Shown piece by piece: positions 17,811 to 25,279 of a stretch of DNA of 64,000 nucleotides. The stretch is from Alistipes sp. Zagget8 (GTDB taxonomy: Bacteria; Bacteroidota; Bacteroidia; Bacteroidales; Rikenellaceae): contig MSHJ01000003.1 of the NCBI GenBank assembly GCA_001941065.1, forward strand, positions 79,038 to 143,037, written 5' to 3'. A model generated the notes under the pieces. That model did not search any database, had not been told where the DNA came from, and saw nothing but the letters and a program-made list of their open reading frames with translations. Within the stretch, counting starts at the first letter, position 1, and each line of letters starts with the position of its first letter. A program made the translations under genes and the position numbers.

Positions 17811-18695
17811 ATGGACGCAAAAACAATCAATAAATTTTCGATAAGAAAATACCTTGCCGGACGGGGCATCCATCCGGCAAAAGACAGAGGTTATTACGGG
17901 TTGTATCACTCTCCGTTGCGGGCGGATCGCAATCCGAGTATGAAAGTGGATTATGACAAAAATCTGTGGATCGACTATGGTGCAGGTGAGGGTGGGACGC
18001 TGATCGACCTCGTGATGCGCATGGAACGGTGCGATGCAGGGGCGGCCATGCGGCTGTTGGAACAACAGATCGGAGGCGCAATTACTTTCTCTTTTCAAGG
18101 GGATTGTCCGGCATTACCGGAACGTACACCCTCGATTATTGTCGAAGACGTGCTGCCGCTGGAAAATCCAGCGTCGCTCTCTTATCTCATGGGGCGAGGC
18201 ATCGACCTCGATACGGCGCGGTTGCATTGCTCGGAGGTGCATTATCGTGTGGCGGATAAGTCCTATTTCGCCGTCGGATTTCGCAACGATATCGGAGGAT
18301 GGGAACTGCGCAACCGCTATTTCAAGGGCTGTACGTCGAAGGCTCCGTCGACCCGAAACGACGGTTATCCGACATGCCTCGTCTTCGAGGGGTTTATAGA
18401 CTTCCTGTCGTACCTGACGCTCAAACACGCCCCGAATCCTTCGCACAATATTATCGTGCTGAACTCCGTGACGAACCTCTCGAAAGCCGCGCCGTTCATC
18501 GCCTCGCACGAGCAGGTCTATGCCTACCTCGACAACGACGATGCTGGGCGTAAGGCGACCGCCGAACTGAAACCGGTTTGCCGGAATCTCTCCGACCAAT
18601 CCGTTCACTATCGTCCGCACAACGATCTGAACGATTACCTGCGAAGTCGCTGGCCCGTGAAAGAATACAAACGGTCGCGTGGTCGCAAGTTATAA
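17811..18695 (+). CDS. Toprim-domain primase-like protein (PrmN1-like)
   Basis: A 294-residue protein. The N-terminus resembles the CHC2 zinc-finger region of DnaG-type primases, YYGLYHSPLRADRNPSMKVDYDKNLWIDYGAGEGGTLIDLVM, but the zinc-binding cysteines are missing. A Toprim domain follows: LVFEGFIDFLSYL (the catalytic Glu) and VYAYLDNDDAGRKAT (the DxD pair). It probably primes DNA synthesis after transfer or during replication of the circular form. Position just before oriT and the relaxase gene is as in NBU1. Confidence 0.85.
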   Translation: MDAKTINKFSIRKYLAGRGIHPAKDRGYYGLYHSPLRADRNPSMKVDYDKNLWIDYGAGEGGTLIDLVMRMERCDAGAAMRLLEQQIGGAITFSFQGDCPALPERTPSIIVEDVLPLENPASLSYLMGRGIDLDTARLHCSEVHYRVADKSYFAVGFRNDIGGWELRNRYFKGCTSKAPSTRNDGYPTCLVFEGFIDFLSYLTLKHAPNPSHNIIVLNSVTNLSKAAPFIASHEQVYAYLDNDDAGRKATAELKPVCRNLSDQSVHYRPHNDLNDYLRSRWPVKEYKRSRGRKL

Positions 18696-18945
18696 CGTCG
18701 CCTGGATTGTCGCCGGCACAGTCGCCCACAGATCGGCCGCTCCGCGCCCGCGGCTTTTCCTCACGAAAAAGCCATAGCCTATTAGGGCTTTTTCCGAGCC
18801 GCATCACTTCGTGCTGCTGAAAAAGTCCCAATAGGCCAAAGGGGACGCCCCTTTGGAAACCCCTTGCGACCGTTCCGGCCGCCGACCGCTTGTGCGGTCG
18901 AAGATCCGACGGCCACATTATCAACCGCTAAAACTACCGCTGAAT
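18696..18945 (+). other. Candidate oriT with hairpins
   Basis: A 250-bp gap between primase and relaxase genes with three inverted repeats: GAAAAAGCC/GGCTTTTTC (18765-18794), CCAAAGGGG/CCCCTTTGG with a 3-nt loop (18836-18856) and CGACCGC/GCGGTCG with a 4-nt loop (18883-18900). MobV relaxases act on an oriT directly upstream of their own gene, and GC-rich hairpins of this kind are usual there. The nick site itself cannot be identified by eye. Confidence 0.65.
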
Positions 18946-20343
18946 ATGGGATATGTCGTATTGCATATAGATAAAGCTCCGGGTAATGAGGCTGCGATGA
19001 CCGCCCACATTGCCCGAACGCACATGCCGCCGAACGCCGTGCCGGAGCTGACTTACCTGAATGAAGAACTGGTCGAATTTCCGGAGGGCGTGGCCGACCG
19101 CACGGACGCGATCAACTATCGCCTCGACCATGCGGGTTTGACCCGCAAGATCGGAACGAACCAAGTTCGCGCCATTCGCATTATGCTGACCGGATCGCAC
19201 GACGATATGAAACGTATCGCCGCCGAAGGACGGATCAAGGAGTGGTGCGCCGATAATCTTGATTGGCTCCGAAAAACCTACGGCGAAGATAATGTCGTGT
19301 CAGCCGTATTGCATCTGGACGAATCGACCCCGCATATTCATGCGTCCGTCGTGCCGATCGTGACGGGTGAGCGGCGCAAAGTCCGTGAGAAGAAAACCGA
19401 CGAGCCGGGCAAACGAAAATACCGCAAGAAATCGACTGCGCGACCTCGCCTGTGCGCCGACGACGTGATGACACGCGTCAAGCTCAAGGGGTATCAGGAC
19501 AGTTATGCCGAAGCAATGGCGAAATACGGATTGCAACGCAGTATCGACGGTTCGGAAGCCCGGCATGTCACCACCCAAGAGTTTTACCGCAATGCCATTG
19601 CCCAGCAGCAGGGGTTGCAGGACAATATCGGTGAATTGCTCCGTATCGAGGCGGAGAAACGGGAAGCCATTGAACGTGCTTCCAAACAAGAGCAGGTAAC
19701 CCGCGATGAACTGACCAAAACCGAAGCCGAGTTAAAAGCGGTGAAAGGAGAACTGAAAACTGAACGACTGAAGAATTCCGCCGCCGAGGTCGGCACGACC
19801 ATTATCGACGGTATCGGAGCAATGATAGGCACGTCGAAAGTCAAGCGGCAGGAGCAACAAATTGCTGAATTTCACGGGCAGATCGGAGAACTGAAACGAG
19901 AAAATATTGCTCTCCAAAAAGAGATCGAAACCCAAAAATCCACGCTTGAACAGATAAAGGATGAATCTGAGAAAGTTGTGCAAGGCTTGCGGAACGAGAT
20001 CGCCCACTTGCACGAACTGATGCCGGAGCTAAAGGGATTGTTACAGGTAGAGAAGATTTGCCAAACGGTGGGATTCGGCGCGGAAATGACAAAGCGGATT
20101 GTGCGCGGGGAATCCGTTGGGTTCAAAGGCTCGCTTTATTCGCCGGAACATAAAAAGTGGTTGCATACCGATCATTCGACGGCAAAGACCGAAAACGACC
20201 CGCAGGATAAAGCGCGTATGCGCCTGACAGTGGACGGGATCGACGTGTTCGGTTGGCTCAAACGAAAATACGAGGAACAATACCCCCGTCCGCAGGTCAA
20301 AGAACCACTGCGACAACCTATCCGCAGAGGGATAAAACGTTAA
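18946..20343 (+). CDS. MobV-family relaxase
   Basis: A 465-residue plasmid recombination/mobilization (Mob_Pre) protein. The HUH signature HLDESTPHIHASVVPI is at residues 123-138, with the N-terminal GYVVLHIDKAPGNEAAMTAHIARTH typical of the family. Residues about 225-380 are a long charged coiled coil. It nicks oriT and pilots the strand through a helper conjugation system. The ATG at 18946 is used because the upstream extension (18853) lies within the oriT hairpins. It ends at a strong terminator facing the convergent NTase/HEPN-like gene. Confidence 0.95.
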   Translation: MGYVVLHIDKAPGNEAAMTAHIARTHMPPNAVPELTYLNEELVEFPEGVADRTDAINYRLDHAGLTRKIGTNQVRAIRIMLTGSHDDMKRIAAEGRIKEWCADNLDWLRKTYGEDNVVSAVLHLDESTPHIHASVVPIVTGERRKVREKKTDEPGKRKYRKKSTARPRLCADDVMTRVKLKGYQDSYAEAMAKYGLQRSIDGSEARHVTTQEFYRNAIAQQQGLQDNIGELLRIEAEKREAIERASKQEQVTRDELTKTEAELKAVKGELKTERLKNSAAEVGTTIIDGIGAMIGTSKVKRQEQQIAEFHGQIGELKRENIALQKEIETQKSTLEQIKDESEKVVQGLRNEIAHLHELMPELKGLLQVEKICQTVGFGAEMTKRIVRGESVGFKGSLYSPEHKKWLHTDHSTAKTENDPQDKARMRLTVDGIDVFGWLKRKYEEQYPRPQVKEPLRQPIRRGIKR

Positions 20344-20350
20344 ACGGTAA

Positions 20351-20392
20351 AAGAGGGCTTTCAGAATGTGTAATGATCCTGAAAGCCCTCTT
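20351..20392. terminator. Bidirectional terminator
   Basis: A perfect 14-bp stem (AAGAGGGCTTTCAG and its complement) with a 14-nt loop between the convergent relaxase and NTase/HEPN-like genes. Confidence 0.88.
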
Positions 20393-20408
20393 TCGTTTGG
20401 TAGGCGGA

Positions 20409-21383
20409 TTATTGCTGTTCGCTTAACTCCTTATAGAGTTCGAGCCTTAATCCGGCATAGTTTTCGATAATTCCGGCCGCTTTCTGAACGCGATCCATGT
20501 GCAGCTCCAACTCCTGCGGTGACATGTAGAACTCGGCGCAATAAGGTGTTTTCATCAATACCTCCTTCAGCCGAGGCAGGGTGAATATGTTTTCGATGTG
20601 ATTGTCGTCGAATACCAGCATCAATTTCGTGGAAAGTGTCCGCATCCGGTCGTGCATCACCACCGGATCGTGGATGTCGAACTCCATACCGTGGTAGACA
20701 TAGTAGAGCGTGTGGTAGAAATAGACCACGGCCTGCGCTGTGAACTGCGCCGCCAGCCGCACGTTGCGGCCCTCGACAAAGGCATCCTGCGCCTGTTCCA
20801 AAAGGTCATAGCCGAGCATGCGGAACGTGTCGAAATGAAATTTGGCGTCGGCATAGGCTTTGGCGAAATTGGCCGGATGTTTCGGACGACGGAAATGGTA
20901 GTGATCGTTGCAGTAGAGTAGTTTGCCCTCGGCGCGGGCAAAATAAAGGAACGGCGTCCAATTCGATTCGATATAGTTCAACGGCAGGATATAGAGATTG
21001 ATGTAGGTAATTTTCCGGTGGCGGTACGGCATTTTGTAGCGCAGGATGCGTTTTGCCCGCATCCAATCGTATTCGGGTGTTTCGCGCACGACCATCAATA
21101 AGTCATAGGCCGTGGTGTCGCTGTGGCGTGTCCCGCCGACCAACTTTCCGAACAGCAGGATGTATTCCGGGTCGAAATAACCGTCGGTCAGGTGGTGGAC
21201 GATCTGCGCGGCTTCGGCTGGGTCGTAAAGGAGTTCGGCAGGCTGATCGGGTTGTTGCTGCGACGCCGATTCGGTGGGTTCCGAATTGGGAACGGGTTGC
21301 GGTTCGGGCTGTGTGGTTACGGTGGTTTCGTGAACTATGGTTTGCGCAGGCTGTTTCTGCGCGAGGTTTTGATTCGTTTCCAT
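20409..21383 (-). CDS. Nucleotidyltransferase/HEPN-like protein
   Basis: A 324-residue protein with a disordered Gln/Pro-rich N-terminus (about 1-50), then a nucleotidyltransferase-like segment (YILLFGKLVGGTRHSDTTAYDLLMVV, 74-99) and a helical HEPN-like domain (about 175-300: AKFHFDTFRMLGYDLLEQAQDAFVEGRNVRLAAQFTAQAVVYFYHTLYYVYHG). The NTase DxD pair reads AYD, so the first aspartate is lost and catalysis is doubtful. No RxxxxH RNase motif is obvious. Such fusions occur on Bacteroidales mobile elements; MNT-HEPN pairs elsewhere act as toxin-antitoxin systems. The role here is open. Confidence 0.72.
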   Translation of the reverse strand: METNQNLAQKQPAQTIVHETTVTTQPEPQPVPNSEPTESASQQQPDQPAELLYDPAEAAQIVHHLTDGYFDPEYILLFGKLVGGTRHSDTTAYDLLMVVRETPEYDWMRAKRILRYKMPYRHRKITYINLYILPLNYIESNWTPFLYFARAEGKLLYCNDHYHFRRPKHPANFAKAYADAKFHFDTFRMLGYDLLEQAQDAFVEGRNVRLAAQFTAQAVVYFYHTLYYVYHGMEFDIHDPVVMHDRMRTLSTKLMLVFDDNHIENIFTLPRLKEVLMKTPYCAEFYMSPQELELHMDRVQKAAGIIENYAGLRLELYKELSEQQ

Positions 21384-21461
21384 GTTGTTGATTGTTTGAA
21401 TTTGACATAGTGAGGGCTATCCTTATCGTACGCAAGGGCACAACAAAGAGAATAGCGAGTT

Positions 21462-21718
21462 GATTAGCAATTACTTGCTAATCCGGCGGATGAAAATGAA
21501 AACGAATTGAGAGGTTGCACGGCGGGAACCGCCTGCGGCTGGCCTTGCGGCTTATCCGCACCGAAGTACGGACGGGATATGTAGTTCGCATAAAAAGGAA
21601 AAAGTGCGCAGCTGCGAACTACATATCCCCCTTTTACAGGTTCAACAAGTGCCCCTCGCGGGATTGCTCCCCAAGGGCTCTGCGCACAATTTTCCAATGT
21701 GTGGTTGACTTGTTGAAC
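21462..21718. promoter_or_regulatory. Highly structured intergenic region
   Basis: This sits in the 646-bp gap between the divergent NTase/HEPN-like and OLD-type genes. Perfect inverted repeats are: GATTAGCAA/TTGCTAATC (21462-21483), GGCGG/CCGCC (21521-21533), a 17-bp pair GGGATATGTAGTTCGCA and complement (21574-21590 and 21613-21629), GTGCGCAG/CTGCGCAC (21604-21611 and 21680-21687) and GTTCAACAAGT/ACTTGTTGAAC (21640-21650 and 21708-21718). The 8-bp arm lies in the loop of the 17-bp hairpin, so the folds could form a pseudoknot or switch. No protein is supported here. The rest of the gap (21719-22029) is AT-rich with nothing recognisable but a promoter. Confidence 0.6.
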
Positions 21719-21980
21719 ACCAAACATAATAATAAGGGTTGTAAAAATTAATATGTAATTCGCAGGGACAAAGATAAGACTTTTTCTTTAAAAGAAAAAG
21801 AGGGGGTATATTCCTTTTCGTGATTAAGATTACCGATGATTCCACAAAAATTTGCAACGAATGAGAAGATACGCGGTGGGATTTGTTTAATTGCAATAAT
21901 TCATTTACATTAAACAATGCCTAATTCTGCAAACGGGGGAAAGAAATTCAATGTTTTCGTTATAATTAGGATTATATGGG

Positions 21981-22010
21981 TTGGATTTTTATTGTAAAAT
22001 GACTAATTTG
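21981..22010 (+). promoter_or_regulatory. Possible promoter of OLD-type gene
   Basis: TTGG at 21981 and TAATTTG at 22004-22010 with about 20 bp between them; the -7 element is one base short of consensus. The ATG is at 22030. Confidence 0.35.
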
Positions 22011-22029
22011 CATCAAATTAAGATTCAAT

Positions 22030-23898
22030 ATGAATAATTTAATTTCGCAAATAGAAGTAACCAACTTCCGTTCAATCAAATATGCAAAAATAGATTGTTC
22101 CGCGTATAATTTGTTTTGTGGGCAGAATGATGTCGGTAAATCAAATATACTCAAAGCTCTCAACCTATTTTTTAATCAAGAAACCGATTTTAAAACACCT
22201 TTCAATTTTTCTGCGGATTATAACAAGTATGCTTTGGCCGAAGCGCAAACTTCAAAGAAAAAGAAGCAATTGATAAGGATAAAAATTACATTTAAAAAAC
22301 CGGACTCTTACAGATCAATACCCACTCCAACTTATTTTATTGAAAAAACCTTTGATCGAAACGATAAAACTGGCTTAGGGATTATAAGATATTCTGAAGA
22401 ATCAACAAAAGCACGTACCGCCATATCCAAGCTATACAATCAAATGCGGTATGTCTATATTCCTGCTTTGAAGGGGAAGGACGTCATACAGTATTTGTTG
22501 GGGTTATTGGGAGAACAACAGTTGATTGGAACGACTCAAATCGGTGATTTAAATAAAAGCATCAACGATACAACAAATGATCTTGCTGGTTTATTAAATG
22601 AGTCGAAGATCGGTATTGGAGTATCTTTTGGTTTGCCAACCTTGTTGAGTGATTTTTGGCAACAGTTATCTGTTGGAACAACTTATGAATATACTGAAGC
22701 TATAGAGCAATCTCTTATTTTAAAAAAAGGTGAAGAAATAAAATTAAATTCTGCGTCCTATCAAATCCCGCTAAATATGCGTGGAGATGGTATCAAATCT
22801 AAATTTTTGCCACCTATCTTAAAATGGTTGCAGAATCATAATGCACAGCAAACATTTGTTTGGGGAATTGATGAGCCTGAGAACTCATTGGAATTTCGAG
22901 CAGCAGAGGAATTAAGCTCTTTGTTTGGGAATGAATATGCTTTAACAACACAGATTTTTGCGACATCGCATTCTATGGCATTTATTAACCCTCGCGATAC
23001 AGATAAAATCAAGCCTGCCATATTTCGGACAATACGATCCTCGTTGGGTGAAACATATTTTAATGATATTAACGACCTATATAAAAGAAAGAATCGAGAA
23101 GATCTTTTAGAGGAAATAGGTGCACTCGCCATTCAAAAAGAACTTATCACAAAGTTCAGACAACAAATTGAAGAAGAGAAGAATGCGAAGAAAAAATTAG
23201 AGGATTCATTAAATGAACTTCAAGAACAAATAGCCGCACTGAATAAACCATTAGTAATTACAGAAGGTAAAACAGACATAAAGCATATATTAAAAGCCAA
23301 AGAGAAACTGGGAATTGTTGATATAGATTTTGAACAGATCGACCAACAATATCAACCAGATGGGGATGGTAATCTACGTAAGTTATTAGAACAATTGAGT
23401 AAAGTTCGTCATAGAAATAAAATTATTGGTATTTTTGATAGAGACATTCCTGATACCATCAAAGATATTGAAAAAGGCGGTTTGCCACATAAAGATTATG
23501 GAAATGGTGTATATGCGTTCTGTATTTCTTCACCGCAAAGTCGAATTAATAATGGCCAAACCGAAATATCTATTGAGTATTTGTATACGGATCAAGAGAT
23601 CACAGCTCAATTAGAAAATGGATGTAGATTATTTCTGGGAACCGAATTCACTCGACACTCAATGCGCCATAATACAGATGATGATTTAACCCTAAAGCTA
23701 CCTAAGGGGAAAGGTGCGAATAAAGTCTTAGAAAACAATGGAGATCAAGCCGTATATGATAAAAACGATAATAATGTACTGGCAAAAAAAGATGATTTTG
23801 CAGAAGCTGTTTTAAACGAGCAAATTGGAATATCCGACGAAAGTTGGGAAAATTTCCGACATATATTCGATAAATTAAGAGCAATATGCATTCTATAA
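22030..23898 (+). CDS. OLD-family ATPase with TOPRIM nuclease domain
   Basis: A 622-residue protein with an ABC/SMC-type ATPase half: FRSIKYAKID, Walker A GQNDVGKSN (31-39), Walker B WGIDEPE (278-284) and switch TSHS (312-315). A helical, coiled-coil stretch covers about 372-403. A TOPRIM half follows: VITEGKTDIKHI (409-420, catalytic E412) and GIFDRDIPDT (467-476, D470/D472). This is the OLD nuclease plan, shared with P2 Old and GajA of Gabija, both anti-phage. There is no UvrD-like helicase (GajB) beside it; the neighbour is an HNH protein. Its base composition is far more AT-rich than the rest of the element, a sign of separate acquisition. Confidence 0.88.
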   Translation: MNNLISQIEVTNFRSIKYAKIDCSAYNLFCGQNDVGKSNILKALNLFFNQETDFKTPFNFSADYNKYALAEAQTSKKKKQLIRIKITFKKPDSYRSIPTPTYFIEKTFDRNDKTGLGIIRYSEESTKARTAISKLYNQMRYVYIPALKGKDVIQYLLGLLGEQQLIGTTQIGDLNKSINDTTNDLAGLLNESKIGIGVSFGLPTLLSDFWQQLSVGTTYEYTEAIEQSLILKKGEEIKLNSASYQIPLNMRGDGIKSKFLPPILKWLQNHNAQQTFVWGIDEPENSLEFRAAEELSSLFGNEYALTTQIFATSHSMAFINPRDTDKIKPAIFRTIRSSLGETYFNDINDLYKRKNREDLLEEIGALAIQKELITKFRQQIEEEKNAKKKLEDSLNELQEQIAALNKPLVITEGKTDIKHILKAKEKLGIVDIDFEQIDQQYQPDGDGNLRKLLEQLSKVRHRNKIIGIFDRDIPDTIKDIEKGGLPHKDYGNGVYAFCISSPQSRINNGQTEISIEYLYTDQEITAQLENGCRLFLGTEFTRHSMRHNTDDDLTLKLPKGKGANKVLENNGDQAVYDKNDNNVLAKKDDFAEAVLNEQIGISDESWENFRHIFDKLRAICIL

Positions 23899-23939
23899 TG
23901 GGCTAACAAATCAGCGAACAAAATGGGCTTATCTGAGAT

Positions 23940-25097
23940 ATGATTGATATTGATGACTTCACGCAGGAGATAGACTGCATTTACAAAGACGAAAGATACT
24001 CCGTTCGGGATAATGGAGCTATTTTCCGGCATCCTCGTGATGGCAAGCGACCTCGTAAATATGATAACTTTTGGACTTTCGGTAAGGCCAATGATAAACA
24101 TGGATACATGGAGATTGCGTCCGTTCGTGTTCATATTATTGTGGCTACTGCCTTTCATGGCCAGAAACCGACGAAAGAATACGTCGTCGATCATATAGAC
24201 ACGAATCGCCGCAATAATCGCGCGGACAATCTTCGCTGGTTTACTCGATTAGAGAACGCACTCGAAAACCCGATTACCCGGAAACGTATCATAATGCGGT
24301 GCGGTAGTATCGAAGCGTTTTTGGCTAATCCGTCTCTGTTGCGAGAAAGCGATGTTACTCCCGATTTCAGTTGGATGAGAACCGTTACGGATGCCGAAGC
24401 TCAAGTCAGTAAAGAACGATTATTGGCATGGGCTGAAAGCGACAAGCAAGCATCTGGCGGTGCTTTGGGCGAATGGATATATGGCCGGCAGCCAATTTCA
24501 CAAAATGACGGTCAGTTATCAAATGTTGACGAAATAGAGATGTTGCAATCCGATTCCATAAATGGGTGGGGCCAAATTCCACCTCTTGCAAATGAACGTC
24601 CCGTTGAGCCGGAACAGAGAAAGTGCAATGTTATGCCTTCGTTAACACCCGGAGCTGTCCAAGCAATCTATTTTTATAATGATAAGCCGAATGAATACCC
24701 ATGTACCCCGCAGGAATATAGCGGCGATCCTTTGATGGCTTATGCTGCCAATCTGACCGAGAACGCTGTCTTTTGGCGGAACAGCAATAGAGACCGAGGG
24801 TATGTGGTTGTTAAGTATGGATTTTCTGAAGATCGAAACTCTCTATATGTAATGACTAAATCCGCATACGTATGGCGAAGTCAAGATGATGGAGAATCTA
24901 TGCCTGTTCCTATAGCAAACCTTAATAAAGACGAGTTCAGCGAAGATGAGTTACACTATCAGCTCGGAGAGGTTGTATACGAAGATGGTTTGTTCGTACA
25001 TAAAAGAGTGGAAACCGGCTTTATGCCCAAAGAGTATTTGGAGGAGTTATTCGACGAGTGTATTGGCAAGAAGAATAAAAAGATCGACAAGAATTAA
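23940..25097 (+). CDS. HNH endonuclease domain protein
   Basis: A 385-residue protein. The N-terminal third is a NUMOD4/HNH module: YSVRDNGAIFRHPRDGKRPRKYDNFWTFGKAN, VHIIVATAFHG (64-74) and VVDHIDTNRRNNRADNLRW (82-100, catalytic His85 and following Asn). The remaining 270 residues have no domain I recognise and contain a conserved-looking tail (YEDGLFVHKRVETGFMPKEYLEELFDECIG). It starts 41 bp after the OLD-type gene in the same direction, so the pair may be one operon. It could be a defence effector, a homing-type nuclease or an element maintenance factor. It is the last gene before attR. Confidence 0.82.
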   Translation: MIDIDDFTQEIDCIYKDERYSVRDNGAIFRHPRDGKRPRKYDNFWTFGKANDKHGYMEIASVRVHIIVATAFHGQKPTKEYVVDHIDTNRRNNRADNLRWFTRLENALENPITRKRIIMRCGSIEAFLANPSLLRESDVTPDFSWMRTVTDAEAQVSKERLLAWAESDKQASGGALGEWIYGRQPISQNDGQLSNVDEIEMLQSDSINGWGQIPPLANERPVEPEQRKCNVMPSLTPGAVQAIYFYNDKPNEYPCTPQEYSGDPLMAYAANLTENAVFWRNSNRDRGYVVVKYGFSEDRNSLYVMTKSAYVWRSQDDGESMPVPIANLNKDEFSEDELHYQLGEVVYEDGLFVHKRVETGFMPKEYLEELFDECIGKKNKKIDKN

Positions 25098-25126
25098 AAT
25101 TTCGCACGGCTCAATTTTATCCATAA

Positions 25127-25148
25127 TTTTGTTGCTATTTTGTTACTC
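25127..25148 (+). repeat. 22-bp direct repeat, right copy (arm-site candidate)
   Basis: Identical to 13962-13983 and in the same orientation, 75 bp inside the right core repeat. Confidence 0.8.
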
Positions 25149-25211
25149 GGCACAAGGAAACTATTATTCTATTTGCTAATAATCAGATAAATATAAACAC
25201 AAGTAAATAAT

Positions 25212-25274
25212 ATGTGGCAGAACTTCGTGAACTCCTACCAGATTTACCGGCATGACCGGGGCGGAAAACGCTGA
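25212..25274 (+). pseudogene. Displaced native 3' end of BASS transporter gene
   Basis: A 21-codon open frame (MWQNFVNSYQIYRHDRGGKR then stop). The part WQNFVNSYQI duplicates the end of the transporter encoded at 12952-13869; YRHDRGGKR is presumably the original C-terminus that was cut off by integration of the element. Confidence 0.85.
25215..25243 (+). other. attR-like direct repeat
   Basis: Copy of 13807-13835 with two C/T differences. Perfect core TTCGTGAACTCCTA at 25224-25237. Confidence 0.85.
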
Positions 25275-25279
25275 TCCGG

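Larger units (their letters stand above)
13816..25237. mobile_element. NBU1-like integrative mobilizable element (11.4 kb)
   Basis: The segment between the two 14-bp core repeats (13816-13829 and 25224-25237) interrupts an otherwise continuous host region. Gene order is integrase, 298-aa unknown, small HTH protein, RepA-like ATPase, Toprim primase, oriT-like hairpins, MobV relaxase, then accessory genes. This is the order of NBU1 (int, orf2, orf2x, orf3, prmN1, mobN1). It has no conjugation machinery, so it would need a helper element for transfer. GC content drops at both ends and very strongly in the OLD-type gene. Confidence 0.88.

Noticed and set aside
21574..21629. 17-bp inverted repeat as ends of a MITE or insertion sequence
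   Set aside because: Only 56 bp long, no transposase and no target-site duplication seen.
21384..23898. Retron-like unit (structured RNA plus effector)
   Set aside because: No reverse transcriptase gene occurs anywhere in the window.
22030..23898. Gabija system
   Set aside because: The GajA-like protein is present but no UvrD/GajB-type helicase lies beside it; the neighbour is an HNH protein.
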